This document shows positions 53,991 to 63,730 of a stretch of DNA of 64,000 nt, piece by piece (position 1 is the stretch's first letter; each line of letters opens with the position of its first letter). Position numbers and translations under genes: made by a program. Under the pieces are notes generated by a model, which saw nothing but the letters and a program-made list of their open reading frames with translations, did not search any database and had not been told where the DNA came from. This DNA comes from Lepidonotus clava (Eukaryota > Annelida > Polychaeta > Phyllodocida > Polynoidae), in the NCBI GenBank assembly GCA_936440205.1, contig OW387147.1, positions 17,075,629 through 17,139,628 on the forward strand. Reading direction: 5' to 3'.

Positions 53991-54940
53991 ACCCGGAGGA
54001 CCCCTGGAGGTGTGGCACGCCACTCCCGTAATGTCTCTGATATATCTATGTGCTGGAGGTGACACTGGGGCACATCACCATGCAGATTATATGGGATGAG
54101 GAGAAAAGGTACTTTTCTGGGTCGCAGAGTACTGGCCACACATTTTCATTGCCTCACGCCGGGAACTTTCTTTATTCCTGGTTCCCAGTGTGGTACGAAT
54201 GTAACTCATAGCTGGTATCCAGCAGCCAAGAAAAGTACGTATATCCTTATTATTATTATTCTGATTTTACTAGGTTCTTCTCCCACTGACGGTTACGAAG
54301 TTGACACAAAATGTCACAGAAAAAGGATGGGATATCACAAGACATCATGGACGATTACAAGAAAGAGGCATGCAAATTCACATTCCGTTACACTTTTTAA
54401 ATCAACCAGATGGAACCGTACGTGTACCCGTAATCATACATGGACTATAATATACCAATACAGAACTAAACTGTACGGTCGGAAAAGTGTCAGCATACTT
54501 GGTCCCAATGGGAAACAGCAGGTTGTCTCCATACACCCCCAACTCCCAACACACACCTACCCGGCCACCTCTACCCCCTCCACGGTGCGGCCGCCGCCCC
54601 TTATCCCTGAGGACCCCGCCTGCCCGGCCTCAGCCCTGGAGTAATGGCTCCTTATCGCCGCCTCCAGGGCCTCCCCGGAGGCGGGATTAATGAGGGGGAG
54701 GGGGCAGGGATCAGTGGCCATTGTCTCAGCCTGACCCGGGTTATCATCATCAGGGACTGGAGGATGACCTTGCCTCTTCCTCCTGTCTTCCTCCATACCA
54801 GAAGGCGTCACTATCACCACTGAGGGTAACCCTACGCCCATTTATATACACGAGGGTGGGTAAGCCACACGGTGACCCCCGTCACCCCCTGGAGGAGCGG
54901 CTTAAAGCTGCTAGGTGCCAGGCCCTGGAGGTGATTGGAT
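53991..54940. promoter_or_regulatory. Motif-dense island with four CCTGGAGG words
   Basis: CCTGGAGG/CCTCCAGG at 54003, 54661, 54888 and 54924. Two GC-rich blocks flank an AT-rich middle. A 182-residue plus-strand frame crosses it (54096-54644) with a hydrophobic stretch (ILIIIILILLG) coded by a tta/att run. No family match is evident and I do not call it a gene with any confidence. Regulatory use is inferred from motif density. Confidence 0.35.
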
Positions 54941-55774
54941 AAGGGGTTGGGGGTGTGAGATATGGGGGTCGTAGATCAGGGGTCGTCGGGGCAATAGGGG
55001 GCGTTGGTGTTCGCACATTGAAGGAAGAGAAGGTTTAGAAAATAGGCATCAAAAGGGCGAGGGATCACCTGCTATGTAAGCTTTAGAAGTGACTGAAATT
55101 GAGAAGAGTATTTTTGTATCGAGGATAACAATCATAAGAGAAAACACACACATATATACATACATATATTATATTTATGTATGAGAGAGATGACTGGGAT
55201 TCTGTATGTAAGAGGGCCTGAGAACAGGCAATGAGCAAAAGCGTCTACAGACGTAAATTTCATGTAACCAAAAGCACGAATATATTTTCCCATATACACA
55301 CGTGGAACGCACCTGAAAATATTTTTATATGAAGGAGCAATGTACAACTATAGCCTGATGTCGTGAGCAGGTGCTTAACAGATGTTGTCCCATTTAAGTG
55401 TGGAAAAATGCGTCATGTCAGCAAATTTACTAATGCAAAAGTAGTAGAATTTGCTGTTAGCAAAGTTTGTGACCTTTGCAAAAGGTAGTTAATGTGGAAC
55501 ACAAAGAAACTGCAGCAATGTCATGAAAATTTCCTTGAATGCCAGTTTGCAGGTACTGAATGTCACACGCTAGGTGTGCTGTGCAGCCATTAAGAATAAG
55601 TTTTGATCAGTCCACCATCAATTTTATTTTGATAACACTACTGAACCAAAACAAAATCAGAATTTCTACAATGATCTTGGTATAGGCGTAACAATGATTA
55701 AGTATAGTCGATGGGAGAAGAAAATTGGCGCCTACCTTAAAGCAAAATTGTTCCATGAACTGTAGATGAACGTG
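54941..55774. other. Non-coding interval
   Basis: AT-rich, no gene recognised. Confidence 0.45.
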
Positions 55775-55960
55775 CGTCAAAAGCAACTTAATTTCAATTA
55801 CTTCTTTATGGAACATCTAAAACCCATTGCCAAACCTACTTAAATAAGAGATCGTTAAAGAGCATGGAATAAACGTGTAGGCCCTATTATTACTAGATGA
55901 GAGACGACAAGCAAATATTTAGAGAGAATTCAGGAGAAACTGCGGCAGAAACACTCAAAT
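55775..55960 (+). repeat. Dispersed repeat D, copy 2 (degraded)
   Basis: Counterpart of 51371-51545, more decayed, with several stops in every frame. The shared MEHL-type segment and gatgagagac word identify it. Confidence 0.5.
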
Positions 55961-56089
55961 TGAAATAGTTGCATGCACTTAATTCTAACGTCAAAAATAG
56001 ATTAGCCAACAAGAGATTGATTTTAACCGGCTCTGTTCCCCATCCAGCAGACATCACAGTTTATTATGGTGAACACACAGAAATCTGCG

Positions 56090-56440
56090 GAAGTCAAACA
56101 TGGCTGCGCGCAGTGGGCACGCGCATGCGTGTCGGCACACAGGTGACTGGTTCCACTTCCGGCGTGGTGGCTCCCCCTGTCGACGGATAATGGAGGTAGG
56201 AGGTGGCGTTCGACGACGGAGAGGGAGGCTAGCACTGGAGGCTGTTCTACAACAGAATGAATTGGTTTGGCGGAGCGACAAAACTTTCGTTACCTGAGGC
56301 GACATTGTGATTACGACGCGAGTCATCTGATAGAGCAAGCGACGAGTCGATCGCCTTGCCTGCCGCCGGCGAGGGGATATTTTTGTAATGGAAACTCTCT
56401 GGGCGCGCGGCAGCTGGCCCGTGAGCAGCTCGCAAGGGCC
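56090..56440. promoter_or_regulatory. CpG promoter-like module
   Basis: AACATGGCTGCG (YY1-like) at 56097, the NRF1-type CGCGCATGCG at 56120-56129, ETS CACTTCCGG at 56154-56162, GGATAATGG at 56185-56193, and GAGCAGCTC at 56423-56431 within cgtgagcagctcgc. CpG-rich throughout. Overlapping frames on both strands (up to 176 residues) show no domain. It strongly resembles a housekeeping-type promoter. Direction and gene are unknown. Confidence 0.45.
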
Positions 56441-56990
56441 GGGTTTCAATTGAAAGGAAGCGGGCGTGTTCTGGCTCAGGGTCAACCTGTTCTGCTGTCT
56501 TCTTATCTCAGACATCTGTCCCGCTAAAGCGACCAACCGCAAATGAATCAGAAAGATTCTTGCCCTGCATGTTGAAACGGTCAAACGATTTGATTATTGA
56601 CTTTACATTTAGAAGGCCAGGGGCCATGCTTACCATATTAATGGTGGCATTGGGTTTCTATGTATCATGATAGGTAATATAATTTATACAGAGTTTTATG
56701 GGATAAAATAGCTGTTATGTGTTGATTATGTCTGATCAAAAACCAGTAGGCCTACTTGTTGACGCACTACAGACTGCTTGGTATAATATGAAGTATGAAT
56801 CAGTATATATGGGTTACCAAAGGTCCTATGCATAGAGATTTATTCGTAAACTTTCTCAGGTGTGAATACATACATGTGAGATAGTTGGTTAAAGTGTTAA
56901 AGGGGCAAGCAGATTCAAATGACTTTAGACCCCTTTCATTGGTGGATACCTTGAGGCATTGGCCTTCGGTGGGCTGCCAGCCCCCCGCGA
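56441..56990. other. Non-coding interval
   Basis: No gene. TAGGCCTA at 56747-56754. Confidence 0.4.
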
Positions 56991-56994
56991 CCTG

Positions 56995-57055
56995 ACCCCC
57001 AACCGGCACCACCACCCGCCACCACTCACTACCACCCACCACCAGCACCACCTAT
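56995..57055. repeat. CCACCA-rich low-complexity tract
   Basis: Degenerate ccaccacc units similar to the tract at 16958. Non-coding. Confidence 0.75.
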
Positions 57056-57425
57056 AGACCAGTGCCACCAGTTCCATCACTTATCCCTTTAAAGTACTGC
57101 TCTGAGGCATCCGATTTAACCTTCTGCAATAGGTGTGATGTGCGCTAAACGAAAATATTGTGTCTGCAATAGACATGGATATTGGTAAGAGTAGGGCTTT
57201 AATGGTTACTGAAATAGTAGATGTAAATTAAAAGCAAAATGAAAACAATTTGATAAATATGCACAATATTCAAATATCAACTTTGATTTTATTTGTAATC
57301 CAATGCATCTCCAAGGCACTAAATTGAACATTTTGCAGCTGAAAAGTTACATAAGTTTGTATAAGGCTGCTACGATTTGCCATTACAACAGTACGATGGA
57401 GGCAGTCTTGTAGCATGAGAGTCAG
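57056..57425. other. Non-coding interval
   Basis: AT-rich, nothing recognised. Confidence 0.4.
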
Positions 57426-57760
57426 CAAGAAGAGTTAAACCTCAGCAAATGGCGAAAAAAGAGTTCCATTTGTCGCCGTCTCGTGACTTAAACCTTTGCT
57501 CTGGCGTAGGCCTCCACCAATGGCGCATGTGGATCTCAGATCAGGCGCAGCTGACCGCTGCTCCTGCCCAAAGCAAGGCGTTAGTATGTATAATTCATAT
57601 CCACCCCACTGGCTCGCCGGTCAGGCCCGGGCTGAATTCCGTATGATCGGGACGTGATGTATAAAGTATCCAGCCAGCCCATGGGGCGCGGCCGTCCGTC
57701 TGGTCATTCCTCCACGGCCTGGGGACCCTGGAGGTAAGCAAGCCGAGGGTGACTTAGGTA
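57426..57760. promoter_or_regulatory. Possible regulatory island
   Basis: GC-richer DNA ending with CCTGGAGG at 57727-57734 followed by gtaagc, which would fit a splice donor if an exon ended here. A 65-residue frame (57449-57646) has no domain, so exon status is unproven. Confidence 0.25.
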
Positions 57761-57949
57761 AGCAGTCGGGCAAATACTAGAGGCAGGCAGAGCAAGCAAA
57801 CAGGCTCGGCCTGGTCCGACTGGTATCTCAGCCTCATGCCAGATACATCTGACTTCATGCAATGTGTTCTTACTGAAGCATCAGCACAACCCCTAAAGCC
57901 GACCGGCCAACTGCATATAGTCCGTGATAAATGGCGATTCTGCATCGCG

Positions 57950-58200
57950 CCGCCACCCAATCCATCCACCCCACACACCCCAGCCGGGCCAACCCCGCCC
58001 CAACCCCTCTCCGATCCCGCCACCCTTCTCTACCCAACACCCTGCTACACTACTCAAACAAACCGGTAGCCACCGACGGGTCTCGCCATTTCTCGCCATT
58101 TCTCGTCGTCGCCTCTCCCTTACAGGAAGTCACGTGAGACAAACAACGCGTAGATCTCGCGAGATCTCGCGGGATTTGGCTGGTTTTCGGAGCCAAGGAG
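57950..58200. promoter_or_regulatory. BANP-type CpG promoter candidate
   Basis: TCTCGCGAGA at 58155-58164 is the palindromic CGCG element bound by BANP, immediately followed by a second tctcgcggg. Nearby are an ETS-like caggaagtc and CACGTG at about 58,124-58,136, and triple tctcgccattt words at about 58,081-58,105. Upstream DNA is C-rich. This element is highly specific to strong CpG promoters in animals. No coding frame in either direction is recognisable. Confidence 0.45.
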
Positions 58201-59695
58201 CAGGTGTTGATATGTGATCGCTTGCGGCAAAGTAGGGGTGCCTGCCCACACCCGACTGCCTCTTGCCGCTCTCGGGAGGCTTGGCCGACTAGGCAATACA
58301 TAAAGACAGCAAAATACCTTTTTATGCATACGCCCATACAGCAGATAGGCCACTAAGTCTTCTTTTTGTGTGCTGTTATACAGCGATGGTTCATGTGCCT
58401 GACACTTATGCACCGGAGACTTTTTTCTCACTTTTTATATCGATAAGTAAGAAAAATAAGGAGAGGGAAAGTGCTGAACATAGAATGTTCATCATTTTCT
58501 AATTCATGATAATTAAAAGATTGACAAGTGCACCTGAGATTCATTGAGTTTTTGTGGAATGATCATTTTACTCTGATACAGAAATTGAACATTATATATC
58601 TATTTTGATTTTTGATATTGTTACATAAGTAATATGTAGCTGCTAAAGTTCTGCATAGACTGAAAATGAAGTATCTTCAAGCGCTACAGTCTGTATAAAT
58701 GCATTCAGAAATCCATCAATTCTCTACCTTAACATTCCCAATCCGTGTATTCCGACGGCAGGCATTCCCGGCCCGTCTGTATTTGTATCACCAGACTCCC
58801 CTTTGATATTTGACGATATCTGAGGAAAGTACTACTTAGGAGCAGGGGCGTCAGACATATCGTGCCAACCACAAACAGCTAGATAGGCATATCACAGCAA
58901 AAACAGCCAAGGCTTGACACGCCTCCGTCTAAGTGCATCAGCGAGATAGGATGAATAGCGATTGAGTCAGGCAGCAAAAAAAACTCACCAGGTACTAAGA
59001 GAAAGGAATAAAAAGATGTCAAGGACGAACGCAGAGAAAGCTGTATCTTATATACATTACATATCTTGAGAACAAAAACATTTTATTCTTGCCTTATGTT
59101 TACAACATTAATGTACGCTGTTTGGCTATTAAAACATACAGTTTTGGTCCTTTAAACAGTCAAATAACATTTACGATGTAGTTGTGTAGATTAGTTTAGG
59201 CACATTAGGCTTCATAAACACCTCAAACCTTAACCGAAATACGAAGAACATGTATGACAGTTTCGCAATTTTAACAATTGACCTACGGACACAGAAATGT
59301 CATCTATTGTCAAGCTTTTCATTAATGGGCATGTTATTCAAGCTCTCATATGAAGTATGAGAGTAAGGTTACTGCGGCCTTTTACATTTGCTGTCTAGAT
59401 AACTTTCACAGTGCTACCCTGTTGTGCCGCCACAAAAGTTTATCAAATTTCCTTAATGATGATAAAAAGAATTTGGATGCAGAAACCAAATATCATGTTC
59501 TTTCCCAATAGGCCTAAGAGTGGATATATGTAGCTGTTTTGCTTACCCTTTTGATGTCCGTCGACGTAGTGGAGAACCACATGAAACAACGCTAAAATCG
59601 TTTTTATGTCAAACCATACCGATATATCGGAATTATAATACGTTCTCAGATTATTAGTCAGACCATTGGAGGACCATATCTAAAATCTATCTGGG
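58201..59695. other. Non-coding interval
   Basis: AT-rich, no gene recognised. TAGGCCTA at 59509-59516. Confidence 0.45.
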
Positions 59696-59800
59696 CGAAA
59701 TTAGCCCATTGGTTGGTGCATTAACTCGGCCATTAAGTCATTAATCCCACCACACCGCATACCGATAACCCCTGGAGTGGAGGGCCCTTAAGGGAGGACG
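59696..59800. promoter_or_regulatory. Homeodomain-rich block sharing words with 23.7 kb
   Basis: GGCCATTAAGTCA at 59728-59740 is identical to 23768-23780 and is followed by ATTAATCCC, the inverse of GGGATTAAT at 23683-23691. CCCCTGGAGTGGAGGG follows at about 59768. Confidence 0.35.
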
Positions 59801-60260
59801 ACCCTCTACCAGACAGTCAGTGGGTCAGTCAGTCAGTGGGACAGTAATCCAGGTCGTGTGGCTCACACCAATAATCCTGTTTCACAAGTTTCACTGTTTA
59901 AAGTGACTCAATACATCAGTGGATTATTCTGGTGTGAGAGAGATATCTAAAAGGTTCACAGTTGCTATAGATCAAGTGTTACGAAGATGTGCAGATTTAT
60001 CCATTTAATTCTACATTAAATATAAACTTCATATTTCAGCCTGAAAACATTTACCTTGATAAACAAACAATGTGGTTGTTCTGTTTCAATTGATATACTC
60101 TGCCAGGGTCTTGCTCAGCCGTAGTCTGACGTTACTAGGTCAGTTCGGACTTCCCAGTCAGTCACCGAGTCTGTATGTAGCGATGGGAGCTCTCATTTGT
60201 TCCACATATGAGAGTTGGTTAAAAATACATGCACATACGGTCAGGAGAAATAAGACGGAT
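59801..60260. other. Non-coding interval
   Basis: No gene recognised. A short tandem of gtcagt words lies at 59814-59840. Confidence 0.4.
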
Positions 60261-60264
60261 TACA

Positions 60265-60280
60265 CGGTCAGCAAAGGTCA
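60265..60280 (+). promoter_or_regulatory. DR4-like nuclear-receptor site
   Basis: CGGTCA and AGGTCA in direct orientation with a 4-bp spacer, the DR4 arrangement used by thyroid-hormone- and LXR-type receptors. Confidence 0.25.
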
Positions 60281-60339
60281 CTTCTGCCTAGAGGTCTCTT
60301 GTCAGTCTCACCATTCCCATCTCGCCGCTACCTCACCCA

Positions 60340-60462
60340 CGCCTGGCCCCCTGCCCTCACCCCAGCCCCGGCCCCACTCCCCCAGCCCCGGCCCAGCCCC
60401 CGGCCCCTCTGCCGCCCCCCGGCCCCTCTGCCGCCCCCCGGCCCCTTTGCCGCCCCTCATGT
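60340..60462. repeat. C-rich 19-bp minisatellite
   Basis: ccccggcccc blocks followed by three near-identical 19-bp units (ggcccctctgccgcccccc) at about 60403-60460. The proline-rich frames are artefacts. Confidence 0.8.
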
Positions 60463-60726
60463 CTCACTAAGTGCCCCACGAATGCAGTCCGTATTCCGAT
60501 CAGCCCCCGTTGATGGCACACCAGCCCTGCCACCAGTGATCCAGTCCAAACTTCACCGACAGCCCACTCCCCGAATATCGCCCATTTATCTACTATTTGC
60601 CGGACACAAACAACACAACTGTAGCGCTCAGTGCGTTCATTATAAACCAAACAGTTCAATGTCAACGCCCAAAATGACGGTTTGAGGTTTACGTGGTGTA
60701 CTTACGAGCTGATTGGTTATTGTAAT

Positions 60727-60745
60727 CACGTGATTTAATCACGTG
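60727..60745. promoter_or_regulatory. Tandem E-boxes with 7-bp spacer
   Basis: CACGTGATTTAATCACGTG: two CACGTG sites separated by exactly 7 bp, in a direct repeat of aatcacgtg. A CTCF-like tcactaggggacgc lies at 60769-60782. Confidence 0.35.
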
Positions 60746-60789
60746 GTTTGGAGTATTGACTTAAAGGGTCACTAGGGGACGCTCCTGCT

Positions 60790-62176
60790 GGTGAATACAG
60801 AATGCTGGTCACCTCGGACTAGTAAGGACATTAGACAAGAGAGCAGGGGGTTGTGGGAGCGGTCAGGGGGAGGAGCAGGGCTGTAGAAGAGTTATAGAGC
60901 CCCAGGGAAAACTCCTTACTTCATGCAGATATTAGGGCTAATGTAGGACCGGCGAGGGTCCATTCCATAACCCATGGATTAATTATGAGCCGGTCTCCAG
61001 ACCTGAGGGATATATACGACTAAGTGGTACTATATTGGTGCTGTATCGGGTAACCCCTAAGACTATCCGGTCACTTAAGGGCATTAAAAACACGGCTAGT
61101 CCACTGGATGGTGCCCTGGCAGACTACATGGAAAACCCCTTGTATTCCCTTCAATTTGGGTAGGGATCAGGACAGGCCATTCAATCTCAATTCACCAGGC
61201 TGAGCAAAAAAAGCTAATTGTCCTTCGTCAAAGTTTTAAAGTTTGAAATGGGATATCTACTTTAGTACCAAGTCTAAGAAGCTTGCATACCAGGACGTAT
61301 ATCGGCTAAGAGGGGCTTTCCTCTACGGGCAAATAAAACCTACTATCCAGGGAAATGACCGAAGTACCATGGGCATTCTTTTACTGCTGCGCCTAAAGTA
61401 GTGTTTCCAATTTGCCTGCGCACTAACACTGTGACTGATCCATTCCTTTTAAGTGATGAAAGGCATGCTAATGGAACCTTACTTAGGTACCTGGAGTGCA
61501 TTGGCCAATTTTTCTCGACTTTATTGCATGAGTGACCTGAGTTTGGAGAAAGTATTTGTTTGCCAAACTGCTAAATGAACGTGGGCGCATCACAATTACT
61601 GGTATCCTCCAGATGCTTTAGATATCAAAGTCTTGCAAACTTGACTGCCTTTATTGGCAATATAAATGTTAGGCATAGACAAAACAGCTATTAATCCAAG
61701 CCATATGACACAACTGTTGATATGTATCTACAGCACGAAATCTTTTCGCATTGTAGGCATCGTGAACGTTACAGAAATAATTGATTGATTATGTGTGTTT
61801 CAAAGGTAGTCTAATATTTCAAATGTAGGTATATCGATTCGACACTCCTGAGTTATAGAAAAATACCATAAATGCACATAACATTAAAAAATGTTGTCTA
61901 CTATAACACGTATTTTTACCATTAATGATATTGAATAACTAAACAATTGAATTTAGAAGTAACTCAATTTCTATGATATTAACATTAGACAGGTGTAACA
62001 TCAGTCAATATTTAAATGTACAAACATACACGAGAATGTCCATGAGGTTAAGTTTGATACAAATTTCTACACCGAAATATTCAACTCACAGGAAACATAT
62101 TCTAGGCACGGAGGGATATTCTGTCGGCCACAGCTGTGCCCAGATCACAGAGATTTAAGACTCAGCAGGGGTGAGT
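60790..62176. other. Non-coding interval
   Basis: AT-rich, no gene recognised. Confidence 0.45.
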
Positions 62177-62178
62177 AA

Positions 62179-62550
62179 AGGCAGGTTTCCACATGCCGAC
62201 TAAAATCTGAGGACTAGTGCTTGTTGGCAGCGGACAAGTGTTAACCCTATCAGCTTTCTAAAACTAGATATCCCTTATATGGCATTCAGGGGCGACTCCA
62301 GGAATTTTAGGAAGAAGGGCGGGGGCGGGCTCATATGAAAAGGGGCCAAGCTTACCCTCTGGGGGCCTGATTTTTACATTTAAAAAAATATATTTGGTCC
62401 AGATAAACAGGAGGGGAAGGGGGAAAGGCGGCCCATGCGTCGAATTCGTCCTTGTCACAGAAGAAGAGGCTGTTTGGAAAGTATTAACACTTGTCGGTTG
62501 CAGACGGGCACGATTCACTGGCGTTAAGTCGGCATGTGAAAACCCACCTT
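62179..62550. mobile_element. MITE family 2 copy with probable nested insert
   Basis: Left end AAGGCAGGTTTCCACATGCC, right end ggcatgtgaaaacccacctt, with TA at 62177-62178 and 62551-62552. At 372 bp it is longer than the other copies. From about 62287 an insert begins with CAGGGGCGACTCCAGG, which resembles the hAT-like ends at 15244 and 27029, so a second element probably inserted into this one. Confidence 0.65.
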
Positions 62551-62552
62551 TA

Positions 62553-63600
62553 GGCTGGGCTAGAGGGGGCTGTATGGGGAAGGGGGGGGGGGGGTGTTCA
62601 GGGGGCCGGCGAGGCCTTCATCTGTATGAGTGCCTAGTCACCGCTGTGAAATTTGTAGTCCGCATTCCGCGCTAGGCCTACCCCCCTCCGGATCTCCTCT
62701 GAGTGATGGCTTGTTTGATCTCAGGTTAATTTCAAGGTGATCCATCTCAGAGACACACAAGCTTTCGTTTTTCTTTTGTAAAACAATATTTTTACGAAAT
62801 TCTTAAACCAACCCTGTATATCTATTTTGAAGAATATGCAGAATACAGTTGGAATCGGAATGGAGGAGTTCGTTTTATTGGGAGTGTATGCTGTGCTTAT
62901 CATGCTTATATGGGAATGCAAAATTAAATAAACTGTGAAACTCCTTTGAGCTACAGTAATCCCCTTTCCCTGTCCTCGCATTGCTAAGCCGAACACGATA
63001 TGTTTGTCCCTGAAAGGATTTTTTATTAGAAAGCTCTCTCCTTTTTATCCCCTGTCTCTAACCTTGGGAGTGTCTCCCTTCACATGGGACCTCTTTTAGA
63101 GAGGTATTTGTCAGGAGTAAAACTGAACGTATTATTTTATAAGCGTTTTGATTCATGACCTGTGAAGTAGGTATAATCAAAACACTGTGGCTGTAGTTGA
63201 CAATTGAGTTGAATCATCCTTTTTTGAAACAAAAAAACAAAATATTATGCTCAGCTACTAATCCACATTTGATATGGCTTAATTGTACCCTATATCACGA
63301 TGCATGAAAGCTCATTCGATGTTAACCATCAATAGATCAATTTGTCTGTTTCGCCTGAGTTGAAATTATTGTTTTTGAACCAGAACATAATAGTATATAT
63401 TAACGATACCATAAAACGGGCAAGTTAACGGTTTACTAAATAAAAAAAACCACACCATTCCCTCATAAACATGACGTGAGCCATGGAAGCGGCAAGGTAA
63501 TAGTCCTTTCATTACCTAGATACCTCTTGCATAATAGTTTGAGTACCTAGCGGACTTGGGCGTTACTACAGTCTAGCAGGGTAGGGGCCAGTAGGGTACA
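62553..63600. other. Non-coding interval
   Basis: No gene. G homopolymer near 62,582 and TAGGCCTA at 62673-62680. Confidence 0.4.
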
Positions 63601-63730
63601 TGTGACAGCCCACGTGACAGGAAGCACGTGATGTATCTGCCTCAGATCAGCAGTTAATGCGCATGCCCACTCTTCACGGCGCTGTCCATGGCTGCCTCCG
63701 GTTGCCATGGCGACACGACGCGCACCGATG
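63601..63730. promoter_or_regulatory. RFX/NRF1/E-box promoter-like module
   Basis: CACGTG at 63611-63616 and 63625-63630, NRF1-like TGCGCATGC at 63658-63666, and GTTGCCATGGCGAC at 63701-63714, nearly the perfect palindromic RFX X-box. Further ATGGC words follow (ccatggctgcc, cgatggcgac). RFX sites of this quality often mark promoters of ciliary genes, which would be next to this point if that holds here. Confidence 0.45.

Noticed and set aside
54096-54644. A 182-residue plus-strand frame as a membrane protein
   Set aside because: The hydrophobic stretch is coded by a simple tta/att repeat, and the rest has no family resemblance.
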